Below, one piece after another: positions 9,162 through 17,986 of a stretch of DNA of 64,000 nucleotides (its first letter is position 1; every line of letters starts with the position of its first letter). Source of the DNA: Caldilineaceae bacterium SB0661_bin_34. GTDB taxonomy: Bacteria; Chloroflexota; Anaerolineae; Caldilineales; Caldilineaceae. Both the position numbers and the translations under genes were made by a program. The DNA lies in assembly GCA_009841145.1 (NCBI GenBank), contig VXMJ01000093.1, positions 29,257 through 93,256 of the forward strand, read 5' to 3'. The notes beneath the pieces were generated by a model. That model did not search any database, was not told where the DNA came from, and was given only the letters and a program-made list of their open reading frames with translations.

Positions 9162-9481
9162 GGGTTCAGCACCCGGTCAGGGTTCGACTCTGCTTCCCAC
9201 TCGACGTCGAGTGGTGTGATGATGTCGCCCATGAATCGAACCAAATGCTTGTCCCGGCCGAAGGGGGCGCGCAGCTTCGGAGCGTGAGGCATTAGCTTCG
9301 CGGCTGGTCGGCCATGTTTCGTGATCACGATCTCTCCGCCACTCTCTTGAATTTCATCGATCAGTTTCAGGCAATTGGCCCTGAATTTCGAGACCGGGAT
9401 CGTTTTGGTTGCACCTACGGTGCCGGGCACGTTTATCACTTGGATGCCTATCGTATGTTGTGCAATAAGGACATTGTACAT
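9158..9481 (-). CDS. Phd/YefM-family antitoxin
   Basis: The conserved core is TIPVSKFRANCLKLIDEIQESG followed by IVITKHGRPAAKLMP, typical of Phd/YefM. The first ~25 residues (MYNVLIAQHTIGIQ) are atypical, so an internal start near 9420 is possible; ATG at 9481 is itself inside the operator-like repeats. It is the first gene of a two-gene unit with vapC and would neutralise the toxin and repress the promoter. Confidence 0.88.
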   Translation of the reverse strand: MYNVLIAQHTIGIQVINVPGTVGATKTIPVSKFRANCLKLIDEIQESGGEIVITKHGRPAAKLMPHAPKLRAPFGRDKHLVRFMGDIITPLDVEWEAESNPDRVLNP

Positions 9482-9506
9482 GCAGCGTACAATAATACAC
9501 GTACAA
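9474..9506. promoter_or_regulatory. Operator-like TTGTAC/GTACAA repeats
   Basis: TTGTAC (9474-9479), GTACAA (9487-9492) and GTACAA (9501-9506) form one inverted and one direct repeat over the antitoxin start. Phd-type antitoxins bind such sites to repress their own operon; the role here is inferred from position. Confidence 0.55.
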
Positions 9507-9516
9507 GCGAGTCCCC

Positions 9517-9750
9517 ATGTTGCATCCCCGCGTCCTGTTCCGGGCCCTGCTTCCAGTGCTGGCTGGCTGCATCATGTCTGCGCGCGACGAACCGTCGCCC
9601 GCAGAGGTCGAGACCGTGGTTGAGGAAGTTGCGGAACCGGCACAGGTGCCAACGTTTACGCCCACACCTGTGCCCATAGGACAGCGGCCAACCCCGGCAC
9701 CGAGCCCCCTACGGGCGGCTAGGCCTACGAGGGCAACCCGAAGTGATTAG
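9517..9750 (+). CDS. Small lipoprotein-like ORF with Thr/Pro linker
   Basis: 77 residues: a hydrophobic start with lipobox LAGC at ~15-18, an acidic stretch, then TFTPTPVPIGQRPTPAP. The linker is like those in the SH3-like proteins at 5081 and 33636, so this may be the N-terminal remnant of such a protein or a short lipoprotein. No downstream domain is present. Confidence 0.45.
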   Translation: MLHPRVLFRALLPVLAGCIMSARDEPSPAEVETVVEEVAEPAQVPTFTPTPVPIGQRPTPAPSPLRAARPTRATRSD

Positions 9751-9868
9751 GCAGACAGCCAGGCCCAACCCCAACAAGCCATGTGTATCGGACCCGTCAC
9801 ACGGTTGTCAAGGTCTTGAGGTTGTACGAACCCGGAACAGGGTCGGCAGTCCAGTCGTGTTTGCCGGT

Positions 9869-9888
9869 CCGCAAACGGCCGTTTGCGG
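9869..9888. repeat. Dispersed 20-base palindrome, copy 2
   Basis: CCGCAAACGGCCGTTTGCGG, a perfect palindrome, extended on both sides by GT and GGAC. It differs by one base from copy 1 and lies about 100 bases upstream of the LRR lipoprotein start. Confidence 0.75.
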
Positions 9889-9987
9889 GACGCAGGCTGC
9901 GAGTGCGGCTCCCCTACACTGGGGGACGGAACCGTCGGCCGCCGCCATGACACTCCGATCTTGAACCGACAACCGGGAACCTGCCTC

Positions 9988-11026
9988 ATGCGAATTTGCG
10001 CCTTTCGCGCCCGCGGTCCCGGATCAGGGTGGTGGACTGCCGGACGGGGTGGCCTGATCGTGCTCTGCGCCCTGTTGTTCGGTCTGGGCGCCTGCCGGGG
10101 GCCCCAACTAGGTCTGCATTTCGTGGATCGGAAGGTGCTGGAGGACCTCTATCGCTGGAATGGAGGTGTCCACTGGTACCGTCAGGAAAACTGGAAGCAG
10201 GGCGATCTTAATTGGGAAGGCGTGACCACCCACCAGTCAGGCCACGTCCAGGAGTTGCAGTTGTCCGCCAACGGGCTGCACGGGCCACTGCCCGGCCTGG
10301 ACCCGCCCCAGTGGCTGGACCTGGAGGTGCTGGACCTGTCCGGGAACCGATTGCAGGGGCCCTTCCCGCAGGCCCTGGCGTTGTTGCCCCGGCTGCGTGT
10401 CCTGGATCTGGGGTCCGGCCCTTGGGTGGGCTGCCTGCCAGCGGCCTGGCGGCACGGCGGGGTGGACGTGCGGAGTCCGGCTTTGCCTTTCTGTGGGGAC
10501 GCGGCGGATCGGGCCACGATGGCGGCGGTGATGGCAGCCACTCGCGACCGGGAGGGGTGGCAGGCATTGCATTGTGCCGTGGGAGAAGCTCTCGCGCTGT
10601 CATCCTGTTGGGGCGATCCGCGGACGCCCCTGTCCCTCTGGCGGGGGGTAACCACCGATCCGATGGGACGGGTCATGGGTCCGGACCTGAATTACAGACA
10701 CCCCCAGTTGACTGGGCCTATTCCGCCCGCCCTAGTCCAACTGGCCGCCCTGGAGTGGTTGGACTTGGGGTCCTATCAGTTGACTGGCCCGATCCCCCCC
10801 GGCAATGGGCCAGGCAGTTTCTCTGAGGTATCTGAATCTGTCGCACAATCAACTGGCGGGATCCATTCCCCCGGAACTCGGCCAACTCGCGAATCTGTGG
10901 GGGCTGAATCTGTCGCATAATCAATTGACGGGGTGCCTGCCCCGAGAGTGGCAAAACATATCAGGCCCCATTGTCTCTTTCGGTAACGCGCAGGGCCGGG
11001 ACGAACTTTCTTTCTGCCCGACTTGA
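9988..11026 (+). pseudogene. Leucine-rich-repeat lipoprotein, frameshifted at a C7 run
   Basis: ATG at 9988 gives a signal peptide with lipobox LGAC. Two blocks follow, each opening with a W-rich cap (WNGGVHWYRQENWKQGDLNWEGV) and then plant-type LRRs (LEVLDLSGNRLQGPFPQAL). At CCCCCCC (10794-10800) the frame changes: LTGPIPP is continued in the +1 frame by MGQAVSLRYLNLSHNQLAG and ends at 11026. The downstream repeats are well preserved, so the break is recent, phase-variable or a sequencing error. Surface-exposed ligand binding is a reasonable guess. Confidence 0.75.
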
Positions 11027-11559
11027 GGCCCATCACCCCCATTCTCCTCCCGAGGCCCACTCCCGCCTAGCCCGTTGCCGCTAGCCACCACTGATACACA
11101 GTGCGGGAGTATCGGACAACCACTTGTTTGCCGGCTCTCTGCCAAGTCCAAGGCCTCCGACCAGACTGGCAGTGCCTACAGGCCGTGGTCCGCCTGGCCG
11201 GGGCCTGAGCCTTTCGGAGATCCGGTGTTTCCTGTGGCGCAGCGAGGTCTGGACGGTACCCAAACACATCTGCCGTTGGCAGACTGAGGCCATGGTGGGA
11301 GCCATCAATCCGTCACTCGTACAAGACATCGGATCCTTGCCGGTAATCCAACCCGCCGGTTTCCGAACCGGATAGGGTGAGCCGACCGCACCGCTACGGT
11401 GTCATGCATTCGAACGGTCTCGCCAATCCCGCCTTGGGGTTGGCATGCAGGCCCGGCATGAACCGGCTCCCCACCCCTGTCCATATCCGCGGTGTACCCG
11501 CCGCGTACCTTCAGGACAAACGCCTTGGTCCTCCTCTATACGGTACATCCTCTGAGGGG
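11027..11559. other. Stretch without a convincing gene
   Basis: Over 500 bases with only short overlapping ORFs. Plus-strand text near 11200-11330 (LSLSEIRCFLWRSEVWTVPKHIC) reads like a fragment of a helix-turn-helix protein, possibly a transposase, but I cannot assign it. It adjoins the IS110 relic, so it is probably transposon debris. Confidence 0.4.
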
Positions 11560-11769
11560 TAGAATGTCCGAGTTGCGCATGCCCTCCCGATGTCCCGGAG
11601 GCGATCCCCTGTTGACAGCTTGGTTCACACACCGCCTGCGTCGCCCCCGCACGGGCCAAGTGCCGCAGCAAGCGGCGAATTCCGGGTCGCTGTTTGCGAA
11701 GCGATGTACGGGACCTTCCGCCATGGACACATCCAACAGGGCATTTGACACATCGATACCCATGACCAT
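11560..11769 (-). pseudogene. IS110-family transposase relic (N-terminus)
   Basis: The minus strand from 11769 reads MGIDVSNALLDVSMAEG and HRFANSDPEFAA, the classic IS110 (DEDD) opening; the next part, LLRHLARAGATQAVCEPS, is in another frame. Nothing of the C-terminal Tnp_IS116/IS110 domain is left. Confidence 0.68.
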
Positions 11770-12053
11770 TGGCAGACTGCATCGAAACCCACCGGATCGG
11801 AACTTGCCGGCCTGAACCCAGCAGCGGTCCAGCAGTTGTTGTAGCTGGCATGTCTTCGGATCCTCCTCGCCATGCACCACTGCCTAGCCCGACTGGATTG
11901 GAAGAACCACCACTAGTGGGAGGCCTGTGTGGTCACTGTTGCATGCAGGTTTGCAACGGAAGAATCGGGCTGCCCTGAATTTGGTGGTGGGGTGACAATG
12001 CATACGGCCCGGACGCAAGATGTTGAAAGGGAGTACAGCAGAGGAGACTGCCG

Positions 12054-13763
12054 ATGTGGTCCGTGAAGATCCTGATCCAGGCTCTGACCACATGTCTTTT
12101 CCTGCTCCTGGCAGCGGGATGTGTGGCCCGGGAGGCCCGGGCCTCCCAGTTTGAGCACCTGCCGGTCGGAGCCAAAGCCCGTCTGGGCCGGGGTACCGTT
12201 GAAGCCATGCAGTATGCGCCGAATGGCACGCGCCTGGCTGTTGGAGGCAGCGCAGGCCTCTGGTTGTATGACCAGGCCTACGAAGTCGAGTTCCTGCTCA
12301 CAGGTGAATCTCCGCCGACCATACTCCAGGGAAGAAGGAATGTCCGCAGCGTAGCCTTCAGTCCCGATAGCCAGACCCTGGCCAGTGTCAGCGCGGACCA
12401 CACAGAGCTTTGGGGCGACGGCGCCGTCCACCTGTGGGATTTGGCCACGGGCACTCTCCAACACACCCTGCAGGGCCATGGGTTGGATGATGTCTGGAGT
12501 GTGGCCTTCAGTCCCGACGGCCGGACCCTGGCCAGTGCCGGCGGCGACCGGACCATCCGCCTGTGGGACGTGGCCACGGCCACCCTCCGGCATTCCCTGG
12601 AAAGTCCGCATAGCATTTGGAGTGTGGCCTTCAGTCCCGACGGCCAGACCCTGGCCAGTGCCGGCGAGGACGGCACAATCCGCCTGTGGGATATGACCAC
12701 GGCCACCCTCCGGCACACCTTGCAGGGTCATACGGATCGGGTTCGCAGCGTGGCCTTCAATCCCGACGGCCACATCCTGGCCAGTGGCAGCGAGGACCAC
12801 ACCGTCCGCCTGTGGGACGTGGCCACGGCCACCCTCCGGCACACCTTGCAGGACCATACGGATCAGGTCCGCAGTGTGGCTTTCAGTCCCGACGGCCACA
12901 TCCTGGCCAGTGGCAGCGACGACCACACCGTCCGTCTGTGGGATGTGGCCACGGCCACCCTCCGGCACACCCTGCAGGCCCATGACGACTGGGTGGGCAT
13001 CGTGGCTTTCAGACCTGACGGCCATATCCTAGCCAGTGTCAGCGGAAACCGCATCATTCGCCTGTGGGGCATGACCACAGCCACCCTCCAACATACCCTG
13101 GAAGACCATACCTATCAGATCGTCAGTGTGGCCTTCAGTCCCGACGGCCAGACCTTGGCCAGTATCAGCTGGGACCGCACCATCCTGTTGTGGGACGTGG
13201 CTATGGCCACCCTCCGGCACACCCTGCAGGGTCATGGGTTGGAAGAGGTCCGCAGCGTGGCCTTCAGTCCCGACGGCCACATCCTGGCCAGTGGCAGCGA
13301 GGGCCGCACAATTCGCTTATGGGATATAACCACAGCCACCCTCCGGCACACCCTGCGGGGTTATGGGTTGGAAGAGGTCCGCAGTGTGGCCTTTAGTCCC
13401 GACGGCCGGACCCTGGCCAGTGGCAGCGACGACCACACCATCCGTCTGTGGGACACAGCCACGGGTACTTTCCAACACGCCCTGCAAGGCCATGGGGACT
13501 GGGGTGACTGGGGCTGGGTCCCCAGCGTGGCCTTCAGTCCCGACGGTCGGACCCTGGCTGGTGCCGGCGGCGACGGCACCGTCCGCCTGTGGGATGTGAG
13601 CACAGGTACCCTTCGGCATACCCTCCACGGGCATAGGATTGCGGCCTTCCATGTGGTATTCAGTCCCGATGGCCAGACTCTGGCCAGTGCCAGTTTGGAC
13701 GGCACAATCCTGTTGTGGGATATGGACGCGGTGGAGATTGCCGCAGTTAACCCAGCGCGGTGA
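12054..13763 (+). CDS. WD40-repeat lipoprotein, 12 repeats
   Basis: The ATG at 12054 opens a signal peptide with lipobox LAAGC (~19-23). About twelve WD40 units follow, most with the form [36 protein letters not shown]; the first is diverged ([14 protein letters not shown]). Twelve blades are more than one standard 7-blade propeller, so two propellers or one plus extra blades are likely. The units are highly alike at the DNA level, which suggests recent duplication or gene conversion. Predicted extracytoplasmic scaffold for protein contacts; ligand unknown. The gene follows transposon debris and has no operon partner. Confidence 0.88.
   Translation: [569 protein letters not shown]
12330..13725 (+). 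repeat. In-gene tandem repeat (~126-base units encoding WD40 blades)
   Basis: Recurring GTGGCCTTCAGTCCCGACGG and CGCCTGTGGGA(C/T) segments recur about every 126 bases. They are coding repeats inside the WD40 gene, not a CRISPR array. Confidence 0.85.
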
Positions 13764-14046
13764 CAGCAAAAAAGGCAGGGCCGTGGCCAAGGTGTTTGAT
13801 GCATATTGGGTAGCGACCATGGTCCCGGACGACATCCGATGGTGGTGTCCAACAACTGTGCCAGATGTCACCCGGTGCCATCCAGCCAGTGCCGAACTCC
13901 AAGGAATACTTTGCTCTTCGTCTCCAATGTCCACAGGTCTAAAAATGTGGTTGCCCCGGCTGTAGTGGCAGGGCAATTGCAAGATTGTGTTGCGGGAGCG
14001 CTTGTCTAGGACCGGGGCTCCTTGTTGACCCCATGGAGGCCCCGTC

Positions 14047-14430
14047 ATGACTCCTTGCCTGGCCGCGTCCCTGCGGAGCTGTCTGGAGGATATGTCGGAT
14101 TCTCGCAGTGCCCATGCCCGCCGTCACCCGTTCACATCCATTCTCTTCCTGGCCCTGACCGCCGTCATTGGCGGTGCCGACACCTGGGTGGAGGTGGAGG
14201 AGTTCGGTCGGGACCACCGCGCCTGGTTTGAGCGGTGGCTGTGTCTGCCGCACGGCATCTCCTCCCACGACACCTTTGGCCGGGTCTTCGCCCTCCCCGA
14301 CCCGGAGCAACTGGAAGCGGGGTTTGCCCGGTGGGTGCAGGCCCGGCACGACCAAATGACGGACTAGGTGGTGGCTCTGGATGGCAAGTACGGTGCCGCC
14401 TCCGCCGTCAAGGGCGCCAGGGTGATGGCT
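14047..14430 (+). pseudogene. ISAs1-family transposase relic
   Basis: The reading frame opens with the ISAs1 N-terminal domain (SLRSCLEDMSDSRSAHARRHPF, ILFLALTAVIGGADTWVEVEEFG, ISSHDTFGRVFALPDPEQLEAG) and reaches a stop where the next conserved block should start; VVALDGK, with the first DDE aspartate, follows that stop. After ~14430 the similarity is lost. Confidence 0.82.
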
Positions 14431-14728
14431 GCCAACAGTGGGGCCGCCGGCAACGGCCCGGGACCCAAGATTTTGACAAATGCACGGGCATCAACAGCTG
14501 CCGGACCTGGTCGTGTACGCGTGGGAGCCGACCGCACCGCAACCGGGTGGCATGGCAGCTCCGACCAGGGCGGGTTCCGCTGTCCCGCAAACGCTCGTTT
14601 ATGCAGCGGTCGCGCGACCCAGGCCATCCGCGCCGCGGCCCCTCGGCCGCACCTACCGCAAAATCCCGTCCCGAAACCAGAAACACTTCCCTGTCCCGAA
14701 AGCAGCTACGCAACCTGCCTGGATCCCA
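14431..14728. other. Stretch without a convincing gene
   Basis: Nearly 300 bases of ISAs1 debris and unassigned sequence. It includes a decayed copy of the dispersed palindrome at 14582-14605. Confidence 0.45.
14582..14605. repeat. Dispersed palindrome, decayed copy 3
   Basis: GTCCCGCAAACG followed by CTCGTTTATGC matches the left arm of copies 1 and 2 exactly and the right arm with changes. Confidence 0.5.
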
Positions 14729-16018
14729 TCACATTCGGAGCGTAGTGGACCCGAAACCGGATTCAAGCGCATTGGCCAGCTGATACAGATCACGGGAATG
14801 CATCCCCAAACCTTGATCGCGCCAAATCCGGCAAACTATGCCGTCAATGTTCCTCTCCGAATCGGGCGGCGCATCCCGGCCAGCGCGATAGAAGAGCAGT
14901 CGACTCCCGCCATACATCCATGATGTCGAAAAGCCCGGCGGCCGCGACTGTCTCCAACGCCGGAACTCCGGCAACTCTTCGTGATGGGCGTCCATCCAGG
15001 CCTCCTGCCCAACCTGTACAACGACCAGTCCCAGTGAGCCGGGCACAAGACTCCAGTCCCCATGATTGTTCTTGAGTGTTGCTCGTATGCCTGGTGTCAC
15101 CTGTCCTCCCAGACGCTGTAGCCGCGCTGCGCCATCAAAGAACCGGAAGGTCTCGATCAGACTCTCGACCACATACGGAAAAAAGATGGGATAGGGCGTC
15201 TGGCTCTTGAGGAGGTTTTCTCCATGCAGTCCGGTCGACTGCCCAAATTTCGTTGTGGGTTCCGCGTAGTACCTTGTGTCCATGTACACCTTGCTTGCGC
15301 CGCCGTACGAGTCGTCATAGATAGTCAGTACATCAGCGACGGTCGCTATTGGCTCACCCACCAGCTCCAATCGCGCATTCGGTTCGCAACGAGCGAACCT
15401 GCTGTCCGCTTCCTGCCGATGTGCATCGTCAAGGGTCTCGTACAGACACGTCAACGAGTGATGCTTGCCAGGATCCTTCATAGACCGCATCAAGTCTGCC
15501 TTCATCACAAGTTCGGCGGCCATGACCAACAGGTGCAAGGCAGGCATGATTTCCACAACCGACCTCGGAGGCCGTCCACTGGGCATCACCGCTCCATACG
15601 CTGCAAGGTAACGTTCCGCGAAACGCGCCATCAGTTCTGGGCTACCATGCTGATCCACTACGGTGCCATCCTGGATCGTCCCCTCCTGGCTTGGCAAGAC
15701 TTCCCTCGTATCAGTCAGGCACACAGCCGGATACTGCACAGTAGCGCACTGTCCGCGGCTGTCCGTCATGTTGATCATCGCTAGCATACGCTCCACCCCA
15801 GGTTGGTGGCCATCGCCAGACTGTTGCTGGCCTGACGCTCTGCTAGCTTGACCAAAGTGGTACGAGAACTCGGTTTGGATTTCCCGGCCACATTTCGCAC
15901 AGGTGTACGGCTGTTCTACTTGCATCGGCCTGCCGAGTGTGGCCAAGTTGTGGCAATAGATCCGAACGGCTCCCGGCAGGAATTCTTGTTGACCACATTG
16001 ATGACACTGTCCTTCCAT
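14729..16018 (-). CDS. Zinc-ribbon protein with a possible HEPN-like helical region, 429 aa
   Basis: ATG at 16018 has GAGGAG 6 bases upstream. The N-terminus (CHQCGQ ... CAKCGR) is a CxxC-x(n)-CxxC zinc ribbon. Residues ~165-215 (ALHLLVMAAELVMKADLM, KHHSLTCLYETLDD) resemble the helical core of HEPN proteins, a fold common in RNases and toxins, but no RxxxxH site is evident. The rest is unassigned. It lies next to decayed transposons and upstream of the recombinase/Fic cluster, so a defence or toxin role is possible but unproven. Confidence 0.6.
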   Translation of the reverse strand: MEGQCHQCGQQEFLPGAVRIYCHNLATLGRPMQVEQPYTCAKCGREIQTEFSYHFGQASRASGQQQSGDGHQPGVERMLAMINMTDSRGQCATVQYPAVCLTDTREVLPSQEGTIQDGTVVDQHGSPELMARFAERYLAAYGAVMPSGRPPRSVVEIMPALHLLVMAAELVMKADLMRSMKDPGKHHSLTCLYETLDDAHRQEADSRFARCEPNARLELVGEPIATVADVLTIYDDSYGGASKVYMDTRYYAEPTTKFGQSTGLHGENLLKSQTPYPIFFPYVVESLIETFRFFDGAARLQRLGGQVTPGIRATLKNNHGDWSLVPGSLGLVVVQVGQEAWMDAHHEELPEFRRWRQSRPPGFSTSWMYGGSRLLFYRAGRDAPPDSERNIDGIVCRIWRDQGLGMHSRDLYQLANALESGFGSTTLRM

Positions 16019-16322
16019 AAGATCTCCTCGGTACCCAGGGGATTTTGCCGCCCATGGTGAACGGCAACGAACATCACATGCATCCGACGAACCGGCTTGG
16101 TTTGCCCTGATTTCGAGCCAATTCCTCGGCCGGGCTCCAAACAGAGGCGCTGTGCTTCGATTCCTGGACGATTTTAGGGCTCCGAGGTACTACAACACCC
16201 CTTGGGAGCCAGGGGAATCTCTCGAATCAGGGCAGCTTGGGCAGGTCGGCCATCCCAACAACACGCAATTGACCCTTGGGAGCGGCCGCCTTCTCCGCCG
16301 CCCTTCGAATGAACGCGGTGGC
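16019..16322. other. Intergenic stretch between divergent genes
   Basis: About 300 bases between the minus-strand zinc-ribbon gene and the plus-strand Cys-rich ORF. Presumed to hold both promoters; no clear -35/-10 pair was picked out. Confidence 0.4.
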
Positions 16323-16553
16323 ATGACTGAGCTTACGAACGGGGATGATGGCTGCTACGTCTGTGGACATGACCCGTGCAGGTGCAGCCCTGAACCCGAC
16401 GATGACGAACCGCAATGCGAGCTGTGCGACGGACGGGATGATGTGAAGCAACGGCAGCTTCAGATCATGCCTCATGGTTCGGTGTTGCCCTACTGTTTGC
16501 CTCTCTGCCGGGTTGAAGTTCCAGAGCGTGGCACCCTGCGGGGCCAAGCATGA
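16323..16553 (+). CDS. Small Cys-rich putative zinc-binding protein
   Basis: ATG at 16323 gives ~76 residues beginning MTELTNGDDGCYVCGHDPCRC, with a second cluster CELCDG. The paired CxxC motifs and acidic spacer suggest a zinc ribbon. The start has only weak RBS support and the minus strand is also open here, so this could be chance; the Cys pattern is the argument for it. Confidence 0.4.
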   Translation: MTELTNGDDGCYVCGHDPCRCSPEPDDDEPQCELCDGRDDVKQRQLQIMPHGSVLPYCLPLCRVEVPERGTLRGQA

Positions 16554-16753
16554 ACATTCCCGTTCCGTCCATTCGGCCGCGGTTCGGACCTGGGGCAAAA
16601 GGCAGCGTTTTTGGAACTCAGGTCGTTACGCACCGATCCGGCGCGCCCGGCCGACGGCCGCCACCGTTCCAAATAAGCATCCGAAAACAACGTGCCGTAC
16701 GGAGCCGCCAAACCGTTTCCGGTACAATGCTGCAACCACACGGAGGAACCTGC

Positions 16754-17368
16754 ATGCACGAATTGACCCAAGGGCTGGCCGACGACCCGAGTCAGGACAG
16801 CCGTACGCGTGCGCGCCTTGATCAGTCAATGGTTGGCGCGCAGCGGCTTGACATCTGCACCAGCTACATAAGCAGAGCGGATTTGGAGCAGTTGTGCGAC
16901 TGGCTGGACCGAATGGACAACAAAGCCAGGGTGCGAGTGTTGATCGGCATGGCGGCCGATGGTTGGGAGGATTGGGGCAAAGACGAAATCACCATCAGGG
17001 CCGAACCTTTCTTTCTGGCCCAACACTTCAGACCCGACCAAAAATATGATCAAGACGCGATTCCGTTATTGGAGCGGCTGAAACGGCAGGAGGCCGACGG
17101 GCGCCTGATCGTGAAGTTGCGCCACCCGCGCAGTGCCCTGCACGCCACACTCTATGTTTGGACCGATGCGGCCGGTCGGGAGGAGGCATGGCACGCCAAC
17201 ATGCCGCAGTTGGCCAGCACCCGCGACTTCGTGGCCTGGTTCGACGCGCGCTGGCGGGAACAGGATTCGGTCGGTGGTCCGAAACTGGTGGAAGAAGCCC
17301 GACAGGTCGTAGTGGCCAATCGGCCGGACCAGTATGGGAAAATCCGCGCGGCACGCGCCGGACGATGA
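16754..17368 (+). CDS. Phospholipase D-like domain protein (short)
   Basis: GGAGGAA at 16742-16748 sets the start at ATG 16754; the track start at 16550 is too early. Residues ~30-70 (LDICTSYISRADLEQLCDWL, ARVRVLIG) match the first half of PLD-like domains found at the N-terminus of some helicases and nucleases. The place of the HxK motif reads LHATLYV, so the usual Lys is not there. 204 aa, ending 33 bases before the recombinase. It may be a truncated nuclease of a restriction or helicase system, or a regulator. Confidence 0.6.
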   Translation: MHELTQGLADDPSQDSRTRARLDQSMVGAQRLDICTSYISRADLEQLCDWLDRMDNKARVRVLIGMAADGWEDWGKDEITIRAEPFFLAQHFRPDQKYDQDAIPLLERLKRQEADGRLIVKLRHPRSALHATLYVWTDAAGREEAWHANMPQLASTRDFVAWFDARWREQDSVGGPKLVEEARQVVVANRPDQYGKIRAARAGR

Positions 17369-17401
17369 CAGCCGCAGGCAACCTGCACCGGAGTTGAAGG
17401 C

Positions 17402-17986
17402 ATGAAATTCGGTTACGCGCGGGTATCGACCCACGATCAGCACCACGACCTGCAGCTCGACGCGCTGCGGGCCGCGGGCTGCGAACGCATCTTCACCGAC
17501 AACTGCTCCGGCGCGACCGCCTGCGCGGACCGGCCGCAGCTCCAACAGATGCGCGCCCAGCTCCGGCCCGGCGACGTGATCGTGATCTGGAAGCTCGACC
17601 GCCTGGGCCGCAACCTGCGCGACCTGCTCGTGTTCGTCAGCGACCTCGAGGGCGACGGCATCGAGTTCATATCGCTGACCGAGCAGATGGACACGACCAC
17701 CATGATGGGGCGGCTGGTGTTCCAGATCTTCGGCGCGCTGGCCGAATACGAGCGCAGCCTGATCTCCGAACGAACGAAGGCCGGCCTCGCATCCGCCCGG
17801 GCGCGGGGCCGCAAGGGCGGACGCGGCCGCAAGTTCGGCGACGCGCAGGTCCGGCGTGCGGCCGAACTGATGCGCGCCGGCCAGCTGACGGTGGACGAAA
17901 TCTGCGCCACGATGGGGATCGGCCGCACGACCCTCTACCGCTACATCACGCCCGAGGGCGACATCCGCCCGGAGCCGCGGCCGTGA
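17402..17986 (+). CDS. Serine recombinase (resolvase/invertase family)
   Basis: The catalytic domain begins GYARVSTHDQ with the nucleophilic Ser, then IWKLDRLGRNLRDLL and GALAEYERSLISERTKAGL; the C-terminal HTH (VDEICATMGIGRTTLYRYI) completes a 194-residue protein of normal Hin/Pin size. It overlaps the next gene by 4 bases (GTGA). Such enzymes resolve cointegrates or invert segments; here it is the first gene of a tightly packed unit. I could not find a paired crossover site by eye. Confidence 0.94.
   Translation: MKFGYARVSTHDQHHDLQLDALRAAGCERIFTDNCSGATACADRPQLQQMRAQLRPGDVIVIWKLDRLGRNLRDLLVFVSDLEGDGIEFISLTEQMDTTTMMGRLVFQIFGALAEYERSLISERTKAGLASARARGRKGGRGRKFGDAQVRRAAELMRAGQLTVDEICATMGIGRTTLYRYITPEGDIRPEPRP

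Noticed and set aside
11913-13025. Minus-strand ORF with VPEGGRGHIPQ repeats
   Set aside because: Antisense of the WD40 repeats; the repeat pattern is a by-product.
12330-13725. Regular ~126-base repeats that might be taken for a CRISPR or satellite array
   Set aside because: The repeats are in frame and encode WD40 blades; there are no unique spacers or cas genes.
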